A stretch of 64,000 nt of DNA from Deltaproteobacteria bacterium (GCA_016699445.1 CP064976.1:1612001-1676000), one strand, 5' to 3'; counted from the stretch's first letter, positions 36,904-45,709 are shown. Program-made: numbers and translations. The notes: generated from the letters alone by a model not told the origin.

Positions 36904-37832
36904 TACAACAATCCACACCTAAGTCCCCGATCACTCACGATCACTTCTGATACAGCCAGTTTTTTCATGATACATTGAAGAATCAGTGTGCCTGCTAAGA
37001 TGGTGTCTTCACGACCTTTGACCATTCCCACAATCGTTCTTCGTTCTTCGTTTTTTGTTTTTCGGAATAATTCTACAAAACCATCGATGTCTTGGATTGT
37101 TAATAAAGAGCCCTGTACCTTGCTGCCATCCCATTCTTTTAAACTTTGTTTGATCGCGGAGAGGGTGGTCACAGAACCGGCGAGGCCGATGAGTGTGGGA
37201 TTTTCGTAGGGGCGTGATTGATCACGCCCGGGCGCAATGAATTGCGCCCCTACGATTTTTTCAATTTTATTTTTCATTTCCAAAAACTCCTCTTCAGTCA
37301 CTGGGTCATGCTTCACAAGCGATTCCGTTAAGATCACCGCTCCCACATCAAAACTCACACCACCTTCTTTGGAAATGATTTCAGTCGATCCACCGCCAAT
37401 ATCTAAAACATATAAATCTGGATGCTGCGCTCCAAAATCATGTTCGGCTGAGAGGTAAGAGAGACGCGCTTCTTCATCACCTGAAATAATTCTGACTTCG
37501 ATGTCTGTTTTATTTTTAATATCGTCGACAAACCCTTGTGCATTCTGTGCTTTACGAAAAGCGGCGGTGCCGACAGCCAGAATTTTCTCGACACCCAACT
37601 CATCACATTTTTTCCTGTAATCCAGCAAAGCACTCAAGACACGTTCGCGCGCCTCGGGAATAAATTTTTTGGTCTCGTGAAGTTTTTCCCCCAGTCGCGT
37701 GATCCGTGCTTCATCATGTAAAACGTGTAGGGGCAAGCCTCCGTGCTTGCCCTGCGTGCCATGAATACCCGAAACATCAGCAATCAACAGCAATGCTGTA
37801 TTAGTTCCTAAATCAATCGATGCAATTTTCAT
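36900..37832 (-). CDS. Ppx/GppA-family exopolyphosphatase / pppGpp phosphatase with repeat-encoded inserts
   Basis: This is an actin-fold phosphatase of 310 residues acting on polyphosphate or pppGpp. Motifs: phosphate 1 IDLGTNTALLLIAD, VGTAAFRKAQN, phosphate 2 LDIGGGSTEII, and GLAGSVTTLSAIK. Two stretches do not fit the family: residues near 27-37 (HGTQGKHGGLPL) and near 213-226 (IAPGRDQSRPYENP). Both are encoded by GC-rich hairpin repeats of the GTAGGGGC type (see the repeat entries) and leave the frame open. The short form, lacking C-terminal HD domains, is common. ATG 37832 has a GAGGGA site. The enzyme type (Ppx or GppA) cannot be told from sequence. Confidence 0.88.
   Translation of the reverse strand: MKIASIDLGTNTALLLIADVSGIHGTQGKHGGLPLHVLHDEARITRLGEKLHETKKFIPEARERVLSALLDYRKKCDELGVEKILAVGTAAFRKAQNAQGFVDDIKNKTDIEVRIISGDEEARLSYLSAEHDFGAQHPDLYVLDIGGGSTEIISKEGGVSFDVGAVILTESLVKHDPVTEEEFLEMKNKIEKIVGAQFIAPGRDQSRPYENPTLIGLAGSVTTLSAIKQSLKEWDGSKVQGSLLTIQDIDGFVELFRKTKNEERRTIVGMVKGREDTILAGTLILQCIMKKLAVSEVIVSDRGLRCGLLY
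37205..37254. repeat. GTAGGGGC-type palindromic repeat inside ppx
   Basis: A 50-base near-perfect palindrome with ends CGTAGGGGCG and CGCCCCTACG. Each half is itself a small hairpin (GCGTGATTGATCACGC and GCGCAATGAATTGCGC). It lies in frame in the ppx coding sequence, encoding a Pro/Arg/Asp-rich insert. Related half-sites occur at 37727-37757 and flank 57182-57282. Confidence 0.8.
37727..37757. repeat. Second GTAGGGGC half-repeat near the ppx N-terminus
   Basis: GTAGGGGCAAGCCTCCGTGC begins a single hairpin unit with GCAAGC/GCTTGC arms. It is a half-element of the same family as 37205-37254 and encodes an extra GKHGGLPL-like loop between the first two conserved motifs of the phosphatase. Confidence 0.65.
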
Positions 37833-37909
37833 AATCCCTCATGTTTCTTTGGACGCCATTTGAAAAATGAATTAAATACTTCGAACTTTTTACAAACAAA
37901 AGGAGTTTT

Positions 37910-39994
37910 ATGGATATCATCTCAAGTATTTTCGATCTTCTCACGGGGCAAGGCGTTTTCTTTTTGTTTTTGGCGGTACTCATTCTTTTTATTATCTATA
38001 ATTCGATTGCGATTGTGGGAGGTTCTGAAACGGCCATTCTGGAAAGACGCTGGATTGGAAAACAAATGCCCGAAGGTCGTGTCGTGGCGATGGGAAATGA
38101 GGTCGGTGTACAAGCGCGGCTTTTGGGACCTGGACTTCATTTTTTGTTTCCATTCATTTACCGTGTTCAAAAATTTCCCATGGTGGATGTGAGAGAAGAT
38201 GAGATTGGTTTAGTGGAATCCATCGATGGTGTGCCAGTGGAGACGTCACGTATTTTTGCTAAAGTTGTAGAAGGTCATAATCTTTTTCAAGATGGTGAAT
38301 TGTTTTTGAAAAATGGTGGTGAAAAAGGTCCTCAAATTCAACTTCTCCCTCCAGGGCGTTATCGCGTGAATCCATATTTGTTTCGTGTCGAAAAAGTCCC
38401 TGCGATTGCGATTCCCAAAGGAAAAATTGGTTTGGTTTCTTCAACTGACGGGCGTCAAATCGATGCCGGACGTCTTTTGGGTAAAAGTATTCCGGATCAT
38501 GATAATTTTCAAAATGGTCAGTCGTTTTTAGAGCATGGAGGACAAAAAGGTCCTCAGCTCGATATTTTATTAGCCGGTACCTATCGTATTAATACTAAAC
38601 TTTTTCAGATCGAAATCCGTGAAGCGACGATTATTCCCACGAAAAAAATTGGGTTGGTCACAGCTCGTGACGGTGAGCCTCTTCCATCGAGTGAGTATGT
38701 GGCATGTTCTGTACAAGGTCATCGAGAATTTCAGGATGCCTCAACATTTTTGAAAAATAATGGCCAACGTGGTCCTCAACTCGATTTCCTCAAACCAGGT
38801 ATTTATTACATTAATCCTCTGATGTTTGATGTGACTTTGGATGAAGTGCTTAATGTACAACGCGGTGAAGTGGCTGTGGTCGTGTCCAACGTTGGAAAAG
38901 ATCCTACAGAGCTCATTAAACAAGCGGACGGAAAGCCTGTGACATCTGATGAGCGTTTGAAATCAGGTGTGGAACGCTATGTGGTGGATGCAGGGTATCG
39001 CGGTATTCAGAGAGAAGTGCTAGGGCCTGGAACCTATTATTTAAACAAATTGGCCTACACGTCCCATATTATTCCAACGACCAATATTACGATCGATTGG
39101 GCAGATGAAAAATCAGACGTCAAAGCACGCGTTTTTAATCCTCTTTTGATTGTATCCAAAGATGGTTTTGAAATGACGATTTCAGTCAAGGTCATCATCC
39201 GCGTGCTCCCTCAACAAGCTCCTCACATGCTAGCGCGTATTGGAACGATCGAGAACTTGATCGAACATGTGATTCATCCTTTGATTGATAGTTCTTTTAG
39301 AAACCAGGCTTCCTCCTCAGAAGCGATGAAATTCATGCAGGATCGTCACGAAGAGCAGCGAAAAGCTGAAGAGCATATCGCCGATGAGTTGACGAAATAT
39401 CATGTAGAATGCGTGAGTGTCTTGATCTGCCAGATCGTGTTGCCAGAACGTTTGATGGAAACTCTCACGAGCAAAGTTGTCGCGAGTCAGCAGAAGTCGA
39501 TGTACGACTCTCAACAAGAAGCCGAAGAGCGTCGTCGTGAAATGGAAAAAACAAAAGCTCAGGCCAACCTTCAGCCGGATCTGGTGAAGGCTGAGATCAG
39601 TGTGCAGATTGCTAATCAGCAAAAACAACAGGCAATTGTACTGGCCGAAGGTAAAGGTCAGTCGACCAAGCTTGAACAAGAAGGTGCTGCCGCCGGTATT
39701 GAAGCGGTGGGTCGTGCTGAAGGTGAAAAGATTCGTGCGATTGGTCAGGCCACCGCAGAAGCGTATACGCGCCAATCTCAGGCCGTAGGACAGATGCCGT
39801 TGGCGTTGATTGAAATCATGAAGCAAATCTCCAGTGGCAATATCAAGATCACTCCAGATGTGATGGTCCAATCCGAAAAAGGCGACGGCAATGCGAGCTC
39901 AAACGTCTTGTCCGCTTTTCTAGCAAGCTTGATGGCGAGTGGGATGAAGCTTGTGCCAGCCTCCGAACCAGTGAAGCCTACGACAAAAGCTTAA
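37910..39994 (+). CDS. SPFH/flotillin-like membrane protein with four N-terminal beta-repeats
   Basis: A 694-residue protein. A single N-terminal membrane helix (VFFLFLAVLILFIIYNSIAI) is followed by about four copies of a 75-80-residue repeat, each ending in a pattern like NGGxKGPQLxxLxPGxYxIN then LFxVE (FLKNGGEKGPQIQLLPPGRY, FLEHGGQKGPQLDILLAGTY, FLKNNGQRGPQLDFLKPGIY, a diverged fourth ending EVLGPGTYYLN). An SPFH domain follows (about 375-500), then an Ala/Glu/Gln-rich coiled coil (EERRREMEKTKAQANLQPDL) with AEGEKIRAIGQATAEA. SPFH proteins assemble into rings or cages on membranes. The site AAAAGGAGTTTT supports ATG 37910. It is isolated, with no NfeD partner next to it. The repeat-plus-SPFH-plus-helix order recalls the major vault protein. 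Confidence 0.85.
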   Translation: MDIISSIFDLLTGQGVFFLFLAVLILFIIYNSIAIVGGSETAILERRWIGKQMPEGRVVAMGNEVGVQARLLGPGLHFLFPFIYRVQKFPMVDVREDEIGLVESIDGVPVETSRIFAKVVEGHNLFQDGELFLKNGGEKGPQIQLLPPGRYRVNPYLFRVEKVPAIAIPKGKIGLVSSTDGRQIDAGRLLGKSIPDHDNFQNGQSFLEHGGQKGPQLDILLAGTYRINTKLFQIEIREATIIPTKKIGLVTARDGEPLPSSEYVACSVQGHREFQDASTFLKNNGQRGPQLDFLKPGIYYINPLMFDVTLDEVLNVQRGEVAVVVSNVGKDPTELIKQADGKPVTSDERLKSGVERYVVDAGYRGIQREVLGPGTYYLNKLAYTSHIIPTTNITIDWADEKSDVKARVFNPLLIVSKDGFEMTISVKVIIRVLPQQAPHMLARIGTIENLIEHVIHPLIDSSFRNQASSSEAMKFMQDRHEEQRKAEEHIADELTKYHVECVSVLICQIVLPERLMETLTSKVVASQQKSMYDSQQEAEERRREMEKTKAQANLQPDLVKAEISVQIANQQKQQAIVLAEGKGQSTKLEQEGAAAGIEAVGRAEGEKIRAIGQATAEAYTRQSQAVGQMPLALIEIMKQISSGNIKITPDVMVQSEKGDGNASSNVLSAFLASLMASGMKLVPASEPVKPTTKA

Positions 39995-40050
39995 GGGCCC
40001 GTCGAGCCCCTCAGGTTGACATAAAGTATATTTTATGTTTTTATGTTTTT

Positions 40051-40272
40051 ATGAATACGCGTATTACCATCGATCTGCAAGAACAGGCCCTGCTTATGGG
40101 TTTAAAGTGGCAGGCAGCTCAAGAGCATAAGGCTTTGAGAGAAATTGTCGTTGAGGCTTTGCAGAGCTATCTTTCTTATAAAAAGGAAAACCAGGCTCTC
40201 ATGAAAATAGCGGAAGCTTCGTTTGAGGAATGGGACAATCCCAAGGACGCAGAATATGATCGCCTACCATGA
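40051..40272 (+). CDS. Antitoxin of a MazEF/PemIK-like pair
   Basis: A 73-residue protein starting MNTRITIDLQEQALLMGLKW, with a short N-terminal strand and two helices (HKALREIVVEALQSYLSYKK) typical of ribbon-helix-helix antitoxins. An acidic tail (FEEWDNPKDAEYDRLP) would occupy the toxin. The end overlaps the toxin start by 17 bases. It follows the SPFH gene by 56 bases; a T-rich tract TATTTTATGTTTTTATG just before the ATG may hold its promoter. Confidence 0.8.
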   Translation: MNTRITIDLQEQALLMGLKWQAAQEHKALREIVVEALQSYLSYKKENQALMKIAEASFEEWDNPKDAEYDRLP

Positions 40273-40606
40273 AGGAGACCTTTGTCTCGTCCCTTTTCCC
40301 TTTACTGACCTGACGACCTCCAAGAAAAGACCCGCGTTGATCTTGGCGTGCACGAGACCCAAGAAGCTGCCACCTCTTTACGTAGTGGCTATGGTAACGA
40401 GTCAAGTGGAGTCAGAAAATATTGATGGTGATTGTCTATTGACGTCTTCCAAGGAATGCGGACTTTTACATCCCTCGAAGGTGCGATTGACCAAATTAGT
40501 GACTCTTGAAGAAAAGATGATTTTTAGTAAATTGGGAAGCCTTGTTAAGAAAGACAAACAAGGCATCTCTAAGGAGTTGAGTCGAGTCTTCAAAGAGTGG
40601 CTTTAA
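40256..40606 (+). CDS. MazF/PemK-type endoribonuclease toxin
   Basis: A 116-residue toxin starting MIAYHEGDLCLVPFPFTDLT. The small barrel fold is recognisable from GDLCLVPFPFTD, KKRPALIL, YVVAMVTSQ, and the SKVRLTKLVTLEE segment before the C-terminal helix. MazF-like toxins cut single-stranded mRNA at short motifs. ATG 40256 has an AAGGA site within the antitoxin coding end, giving translational coupling; 40223 is an upstream frame extension. The toxin appears complete. It ends convergent with tolB. Confidence 0.85.
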   Translation: MIAYHEGDLCLVPFPFTDLTTSKKRPALILACTRPKKLPPLYVVAMVTSQVESENIDGDCLLTSSKECGLLHPSKVRLTKLVTLEEKMIFSKLGSLVKKDKQGISKELSRVFKEWL

Positions 40607-40637
40607 GTCACCCGGCAGAAAAATAAGATAATCCAGT

Positions 40638-42020
40638 TTACTTCACCCACGGTCCCCAAGAAGGTTGGAGAGAGCCTGCAGGGCCAACTTCGGTTTGATT
40701 GGCGCCATCTTCACGCATGATGTTCACTGCCGTTTTGCCAGAGCGGGTTGAGGTGAAAGCAATGAAGCGGGCGTTCGGAGCCCAAGTAGGGCTTTCGTTG
40801 TTGCCGCTGCCCGACGTCAGTCTTTGGAGCATGGACCCGTCGGTGTTCATGATGAAAAGATCCCAATTTCCTTCTAAGCTTTGAAAGACGATTTTGTCGC
40901 CTTTAGGTGACCAAGCGGGATTGTCGTTTTGGACACCGACATAGGTGAGTCGTTCGACATGGTTGCCACTGGCATCAGCTTTAAACAGATGCAGGCGACC
41001 AGCGCGCTCGGAAGCAAACACAAACTGTGATCCATCCGGAGACCAAGAGGGATTGACATCAATACCAAAGCTTGAGGTGAGCTTGCGGACAATGTTTCCA
41101 GCCATGTTGAGCAAGACGAGATTCGTGTCACCTTCCTGAGCTTGAGCGACGGTGAGTAATCCATTGGGAGACCAAGTAGGAGAGACATTGACGGTCCCAC
41201 TGGAGGTGATTTTTTTCGATCCACCCCCGTGACTTCCGGTGACATAGATTTCGGCATTTCCTGTTTTGCTAAAACTCGTATAAGCAATGGATTGTCCGTC
41301 AGGAGAAAAAGCCGGTGAGAGATTGATCGATTTGTCTTTCGTAATGACGCCGGCATTTTCACCATTCATATCCATGATGCCGATCTCTTTTCCTTTTTTA
41401 GCTGCTTGAATGTAGGCAATCTCCGTTGAAAAAACACCACGCTCACCGGTGAGTTCACGCATGATTTCATCAGAAAAATGATTGGCGACAATCGAAATCT
41501 CGTTGATGTTGGTCGTGTAGGTTTTACTCACCAAGCGTGTTGCGGTGACAGGATCAAACAAAGCCATGTCCACTTGAACTCCTGATTTGCCACCGGAATA
41601 AGTACCAATCACCAAAGCTTGAGCTCCAATCAAAGTCCAGGGAGCAAATTGGATAGCACCCAGATTGGGAGAAATTCCAGGACCGTCTGTGGGGTGTTGG
41701 TTGTTTGGAATCAAATCAAACATGCCTGTGAGAGCCAGATTTTTACTGATGATATCGGGAATATCTTCACCAATGGAAGAAGATTTCCCTTGAGGAATTA
41801 AGTCTGCCACAGCGATTGGAAATTTTTTGTCAGAGGCTTGATCGATTTGAATAAAGATACGTGCGTGAAGCGTAGATGAGAGTAACGTTAGGAATCCAAG
41901 AACCATGACAGCAAAAAAATGACGTCTGTCATGGCGAGCGAAGCGTGGCCATCTCCCGGCGATGATCGTGAGATCGCCACGCCCTTCGGGCTCGCGATGA
42001 CAAAATATATTTGATTTCAT
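40638..42020 (-). CDS. tolB: TolB periplasmic beta-propeller, with repeat-encoded insert in its signal peptide
   Basis: TolB works with Pal and TolA in the Tol system that keeps the outer membrane attached during division. The C-terminal six-bladed propeller shows repeated blade motifs (LSPAFSPDGQSIAYTS, VSPTWSPNGLLTV, VNPSWSPDGSQFVFAS, DNPAWSPKGDKIVFQS, ESPTWAPNARFIAFTS). The N-terminal domain is about residues 55-180. ATG 42020 has a clear AAAGGAAAACTT site. From there MKSNIF is followed by about 25 unusual residues (REPEGRGDLTIIAGRW...) encoded by a dispersed palindromic repeat, and only then the hydrophobic signal core (FAVMVLGFLTLLSSTLHA). A later ATG at 41906 would give a short signal peptide but lacks a ribosome site. 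It is the last gene of tolQRAB. Confidence 0.93.
   Translation of the reverse strand: MKSNIFCHREPEGRGDLTIIAGRWPRFARHDRRHFFAVMVLGFLTLLSSTLHARIFIQIDQASDKKFPIAVADLIPQGKSSSIGEDIPDIISKNLALTGMFDLIPNNQHPTDGPGISPNLGAIQFAPWTLIGAQALVIGTYSGGKSGVQVDMALFDPVTATRLVSKTYTTNINEISIVANHFSDEIMRELTGERGVFSTEIAYIQAAKKGKEIGIMDMNGENAGVITKDKSINLSPAFSPDGQSIAYTSFSKTGNAEIYVTGSHGGGSKKITSSGTVNVSPTWSPNGLLTVAQAQEGDTNLVLLNMAGNIVRKLTSSFGIDVNPSWSPDGSQFVFASERAGRLHLFKADASGNHVERLTYVGVQNDNPAWSPKGDKIVFQSLEGNWDLFIMNTDGSMLQRLTSGSGNNESPTWAPNARFIAFTSTRSGKTAVNIMREDGANQTEVGPAGSLQPSWGPWVK
41928..42002. repeat. Dispersed palindromic repeat, copy 2, inside tolB
   Basis: Seventy-five bases starting GTCATGGCGAGCGAAGCGTG and ending GGGCTCGCGATGACA match the copy at 17741-17822 along nearly their whole length, differing mainly in the loop. 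It sits in frame between the first six codons of tolB and the hydrophobic core of its signal peptide. Confidence 0.85.
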
Positions 42021-42039
42021 AAGTTTTCCTTTAATTTCA

Positions 42040-42835
42040 TTAATGAGTCGCATTTTGAGGTTTAAACTCAACCACAAAACCTTCGTTTAAGACTTCATAC
42101 TTTAAACGTTCTGGTGGAATATCTAACGGAGATGATTTTTCAACAGCTCGTAAGGCCGATTGATCAAACGAAGGATTGCCTGATTGTGTTTCCCATTCGG
42201 TTTTTACCACTTCACCACGCTCATTGATGTGAACATTGATGCGACACAAAAGTCCCATTTCTTGTTCTGTAAATTTCATTGGGATAATCCATTCGTTCAT
42301 GATTCTCTGTCGGATTTTAGCTTGGTAGATCACATATTCTGGGTCGTTGGGCATGACATAAGGGCCTGTGGTATTTCCAAAAGTAAAACCACCAGGTTGT
42401 CCATCAGGTACTTGAGCGGCTTCAGGGACTGCAGGTTGTTTCGTCGCTAATCGTTTCATGCGGCTTAAAGCATCTTCCACTTTTGAATCCGGAAGGCCCG
42501 GACGATTCGGCGGCTGAGGAGTATTTTTCTTAACCGTCTTTTTTCTGCTGAAAAGTCATGTCTGGAGTTTTGTGTCCAGAAGGAGCTGATTCGAGAGTTT
42601 GTTTTTGTTGTTGGATCGTAGACTTTGGCAGGCCTTCTGATTTTTTCATCGGAGTGCCAAAATCGTTGGTGGTGCCTTTAGGAAGATTGATCCAGACAAT
42701 ATCTTCCTGTTTTAAAGGTCGGTGACCAAAAAAAGAGGGAAAGGGGCCAACGACAAAAAGTAAAAAGATCGCTGCATGAAGGCCTAGCGAGTAGTAGATC
42801 GATTTTTTAAATGGTGTAGGAAGTGAGTCCAACAC
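42040..42835 (-). CDS. tolA: TolA/TonB-like envelope-spanning protein, frameshifted
   Basis: TolA links the TolQR motor to TolB and Pal across the periplasm. The first part (GTG 42835 to 42530) has an N-terminal membrane anchor (IYYSLGLHAAIFLLFVVGPF) and a Gln/Lys/Pro linker. The second part (to 42040) is in another frame and carries the C-terminal TolA/TonB fold (YQAKIRQRIMNEWIIP, CRINVHINERGEVVKTEW, PSFDQSALRAVEKSSPL). The T-run at 42539-42544 (A-run in the gene) is the likely break: removing one base gives QQKKTVKKNTPQPPNRPGLP and an uninterrupted protein of about 264 residues. The GTG start lies against the tolR stop. Assignment as TolA rests on the operon and fold. Confidence 0.82.
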
Positions 42836-42836
42836 A

Positions 42837-43286
42837 CTATTTCTTCCCTTGTTTTTTACGGGGTTTTTCTTCTTCAGCAGGCTCTTGCTGTGTCATGAGC
42901 CCAACGCGAATCACCCCTGATTTTTTTGCTAAGGCAATAGCTTTGGCCACATACCCATAATTAGCTTCCTGATCCGCTCGAATCAAAAGATCTTTCTTTT
43001 CACGTCTTTCAAAAATGGCCGTCAGCTTACTCTCTAAATCATCCATGGTGTAAGCCTTTTGGTCATTTTGCAAAAAAATACGGCCATTTTTATCGATCGT
43101 CATCGTGAGATCTTGTTCTGCATGCTCCATTGCGGGAGCTTCAGCTTCGGGCAGATGAATATCAATCCCTTGTGAGAGAAGTGGGGCTGTGACCATAAAA
43201 ACTATCAGTAGCACCAGCATGACGTCGACCAAGGGTGTTATATTAATTTCCGAAAGGGTATGGTTATGTGAGGATCCGAGTTTCAT
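42837..43286 (-). CDS. tolR: TolR/ExbD-family biopolymer transport protein
   Basis: A 149-residue protein with one N-terminal membrane helix holding the essential Asp (INITPLVDVMLVLLIVFMVT), the proton-carrying residue of the TolQ-TolR motor. A periplasmic domain follows (LTMTIDKNGRIFLQNDQKAY, LLIRADQEANYGYVAKAIAL) and a basic Lys-rich tail. It lies four bases after tolQ and abuts tolA, so the order Q-R-A-B on the minus strand is intact. Because TolB is next door, Tol rather than Exb function is favoured. Confidence 0.93.
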   Translation of the reverse strand: MKLGSSHNHTLSEINITPLVDVMLVLLIVFMVTAPLLSQGIDIHLPEAEAPAMEHAEQDLTMTIDKNGRIFLQNDQKAYTMDDLESKLTAIFERREKKDLLIRADQEANYGYVAKAIALAKKSGVIRVGLMTQQEPAEEEKPRKKQGKK

Positions 43287-43289
43287 TTT

Positions 43290-43946
43290 TTAAGAGAAAT
43301 AATCCTGTTGAATTCTTTGTGAAAGATCTTCGGCAAACCCATTAACATCTTTTAAAAATGAACGGGTCTGATTGACAAAAATATTATAAAAAATAACCGC
43401 AGGAATCGCAGCAGCCAAACCGACGGCTGTGGCAATCAAAGCTTCGGCAATGAAAGGTCCCACAACGGCTAAACTTGAAGATCCTGCTTTACCAATTTTC
43501 CAAAAAGCAGCGAGAATTCCCCACACCGTTCCAAACAAACCAATAAAGGGCGCCACGCTACCGGTTGTTGCTAAAAAAGGAATGTACCGTTCGATGCGAT
43601 CTTCTTCCATGGAGATGGCATTTTCGATGCGTCGTTGTACCAGAGAGAGTGTGACTTTGCGTCCCTCGCCTTTGTTTTTTCTCATAATGTCGCTGATGCC
43701 GGTTCGGAAAATATTAAAGAGGGGATTTTCCTGCCCGGCACTTTTGGCCAAAAGCTCTTCCAGGCTTGGAGTTCTCCAAAAAGCTTCAAAAAAACGGGCT
43801 GCAGAAATTTTCCATTTTTTGAGTTCTTTATATTTGTAAACCACAATAGCCCAGGATCCGACAGAAAATCCCAAAAGGATAAGAAGTGTTAATTTAACAA
43901 CTGGATCGGAATCCCAAAGGATTTGGAAAATATGATTTTGTTCCAT
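43290..43946 (-). CDS. tolQ: TolQ/ExbB-family proton channel protein
   Basis: The 218-residue inner-membrane subunit has three membrane helices: LTLLILLGFSVGSWAIVVYK near the N-terminus, and a pair in the second half (LATTGSVAPFIGLFGTVWGI and VGLAAAIPAVIFYNIFV). Helix residues GSVAPFIGLFGTVWGI form the conserved TolQ signature. It forms a pentameric channel around the TolR dimer and converts proton flow into force. ATG 43946 (MEQNHIFQI) is preferred; an upstream extension to 44033 has no support. The first gene of the operon, divergent from 44064, with promoters presumably in the 117-base gap. Confidence 0.93.
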   Translation of the reverse strand: MEQNHIFQILWDSDPVVKLTLLILLGFSVGSWAIVVYKYKELKKWKISAARFFEAFWRTPSLEELLAKSAGQENPLFNIFRTGISDIMRKNKGEGRKVTLSLVQRRIENAISMEEDRIERYIPFLATTGSVAPFIGLFGTVWGILAAFWKIGKAGSSSLAVVGPFIAEALIATAVGLAAAIPAVIFYNIFVNQTRSFLKDVNGFAEDLSQRIQQDYFS

Positions 43947-44063
43947 AGGTGGCGAAGGGATAATGGGAAGGATTTTAAAAGTCAATTTTGTGAGAGTGGT
44001 ACTTCTTGTCTTTTCTTCTGAGAGTGAGAACACGCGAAGGCTTAAAGGATTTTTTTAGTTATT

Positions 44064-44747
44064 ATGACAAATAGTCCCCAAATTGTGGCTTTAAACCTCC
44101 AGAGTTATCTTGAACATGCTCAGGCTTTGTATCCTTTTGTAGGAAGAGATGCCTCTCCATTGCCCATTGATATTGGAAAGGCTTCTCAATTTATCAATGG
44201 AGCTCAATGGTTTTTGCGTGAATTTGGATGTTTGATACCGGAAGCTCGTAAAGCTCAGATGAGTATCCTCTTGGATCAAATAAAAAAAGGTGGAGCAGAA
44301 GATTTTAAGACACAAGCAAGCAGGATAGCTCAAGCTCTGGTTGATGATGCCCTGATACCCATAGATTCGAATGCTTTGTCTGATTATGGGTCTTTTTTGA
44401 TAGAAGGTCTTGGTCGTTCTGATTCAACTATTTCTTTGGCTTTACTGTATTCAGGGGCGGTGACATGTTTGAATGCCTCTACAGCCAATGACAATGCTGT
44501 GAATCAAGGGATTGCGTCCTTACGGAAGGCTTTAAGTCCTGTGGTGGGAGACGATAGAATTCAGTTAATTGTCGATCAAGTTGGTGTTGGAGAAGGTGGA
44601 TCTCAATCTCTGCTACGTTCTTTATCCTTTTTGGGTTTAGCTCCTGAACATCCTGAAACCTTAAGTCCTGCGGAATTAGCTCTCTTTTATAGTGCTATCC
44701 GTACGACAAAATCTTCAGCGGGTTCTTCTGTGTCGGGGGAAACGTAA
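44064..44747 (+). CDS. Helical protein of unknown function, paralogue of the 45777-47320 product
   Basis: I do not recognise this 227-residue protein. It is predicted all-helical and soluble. Residues around 105-140 (LIPIDSNALSDYGSFLIEGL) match a segment of the protein two genes downstream (YLPVNRSDVMAYGAFLETTF), with the following helix ending in a similar LNAST/LKANT turn, so the two share a domain. The stop is directly followed by the kinase start, indicating one transcript. Together they suggest a kinase with two related helical partners or substrates. The start ATG 44064 has only a distant AAAGGA. Confidence 0.6.
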   Translation: MTNSPQIVALNLQSYLEHAQALYPFVGRDASPLPIDIGKASQFINGAQWFLREFGCLIPEARKAQMSILLDQIKKGGAEDFKTQASRIAQALVDDALIPIDSNALSDYGSFLIEGLGRSDSTISLALLYSGAVTCLNASTANDNAVNQGIASLRKALSPVVGDDRIQLIVDQVGVGEGGSQSLLRSLSFLGLAPEHPETLSPAELALFYSAIRTTKSSAGSSVSGET

Positions 44748-45709
44748 ATGATTTCTACACATAAGGGAATGTGTCTTGTTTATCACCCTCGTATCAATCA
44801 AGGCAGTATGGCTCGTGTATATCGTGGGCGTTGGGAAATGGTGTGGAGACGCAAGATGTTGCCATAAAAATGGTCAATGTAGATCGTGAAAAAAATCCAG
44901 ATCTTTATGCTCTTGTTGTTCAGAGGTTTGAACGGGAAGCTAAAGTTTTAGAATTGTTGTCGGGTGTTCCTTACATGATGAGGCTTGTGGATCATGGGTC
45001 GGATTCCTTGCTTGTGTGTTCTTTGGTGGAAGGGGAGAGTTTAATGAACTTTTCCAGAGAAAAAATGATGGTGAAAGATCAGGCCCAATTGGCTTTGAAA
45101 ATTGTGGATGCTTTGATGGGAGCTCATCAACGGGGCATTGTGCATGGAGATGTCAATTCCACCAATCTCATGGTGGCCGACAATTCACCTGTCTTCATCG
45201 ATTTTAACCTGGCTCAAAATTATCCACCGACAGCTCAAGGCTTTGGCGGCAAGTTTTCCCGAAAAGCTTTTGAAGGAGCCCCTGGATATTTAGCGCCTGA
45301 AATGTTTTTGGGGAAAAGTGTGGGCCAATCTGTTGATTTAACATGGGAAAACGCTGTGCAGGTGGATGTCTATGGTTTGGGGGCTGTGTTGTATCATTTG
45401 TTTACAGGCTATATCCCCTACATGGGGTTAGATTTTGTTCGTGATCTGCTCAGTCAAGAAGCCTTTCAAGAAGCCGTTAATGAAGAGGACCGTCGGCGCA
45501 AATTATTTAAACATGTGGCTGAGTTGATGAATGCCTGGGGTACGGTAACCAATCCTGCCGACGTAAATTATGAATTGCCTATCGAAATTGGGAATATAAT
45601 TTTAGAATTACTTAATAAAAATCCTTCCAACAGGCCGTCTCTTTTGCAGGTGAAAAAAGTTTTAAGTCATTGGGTTAAAACTTCAGACTCTTTCGAAGCC
45701 GTAGCCTAA
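44748..45709 (+). CDS. Eukaryote-like Ser/Thr protein kinase, atypical active site, frameshifted near the N-terminus
   Basis: A cytosolic kinase domain of about 320 residues. The Gly-rich loop region (RINQGSMARVYRGRW) is in the frame of ATG 44748. VAIKMVNVD and everything after are in the next frame, which runs to 45709. Restoring one A at 44836-44838 joins them (GRWENGVETQDVAIKM). Other motifs: Glu in FEREAKVLELL, catalytic loop HGDVNSTNLMV instead of HRDxKxxN, DFN instead of DFG, and GAPGYLAPEMFLG as the APE motif. The Asp and Asn of the loop remain, but Arg, catalytic-loop Lys and the DFG Gly are replaced, so activity is uncertain. No membrane helix or PASTA domains. It sits between two related unknown proteins. 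Confidence 0.75.
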
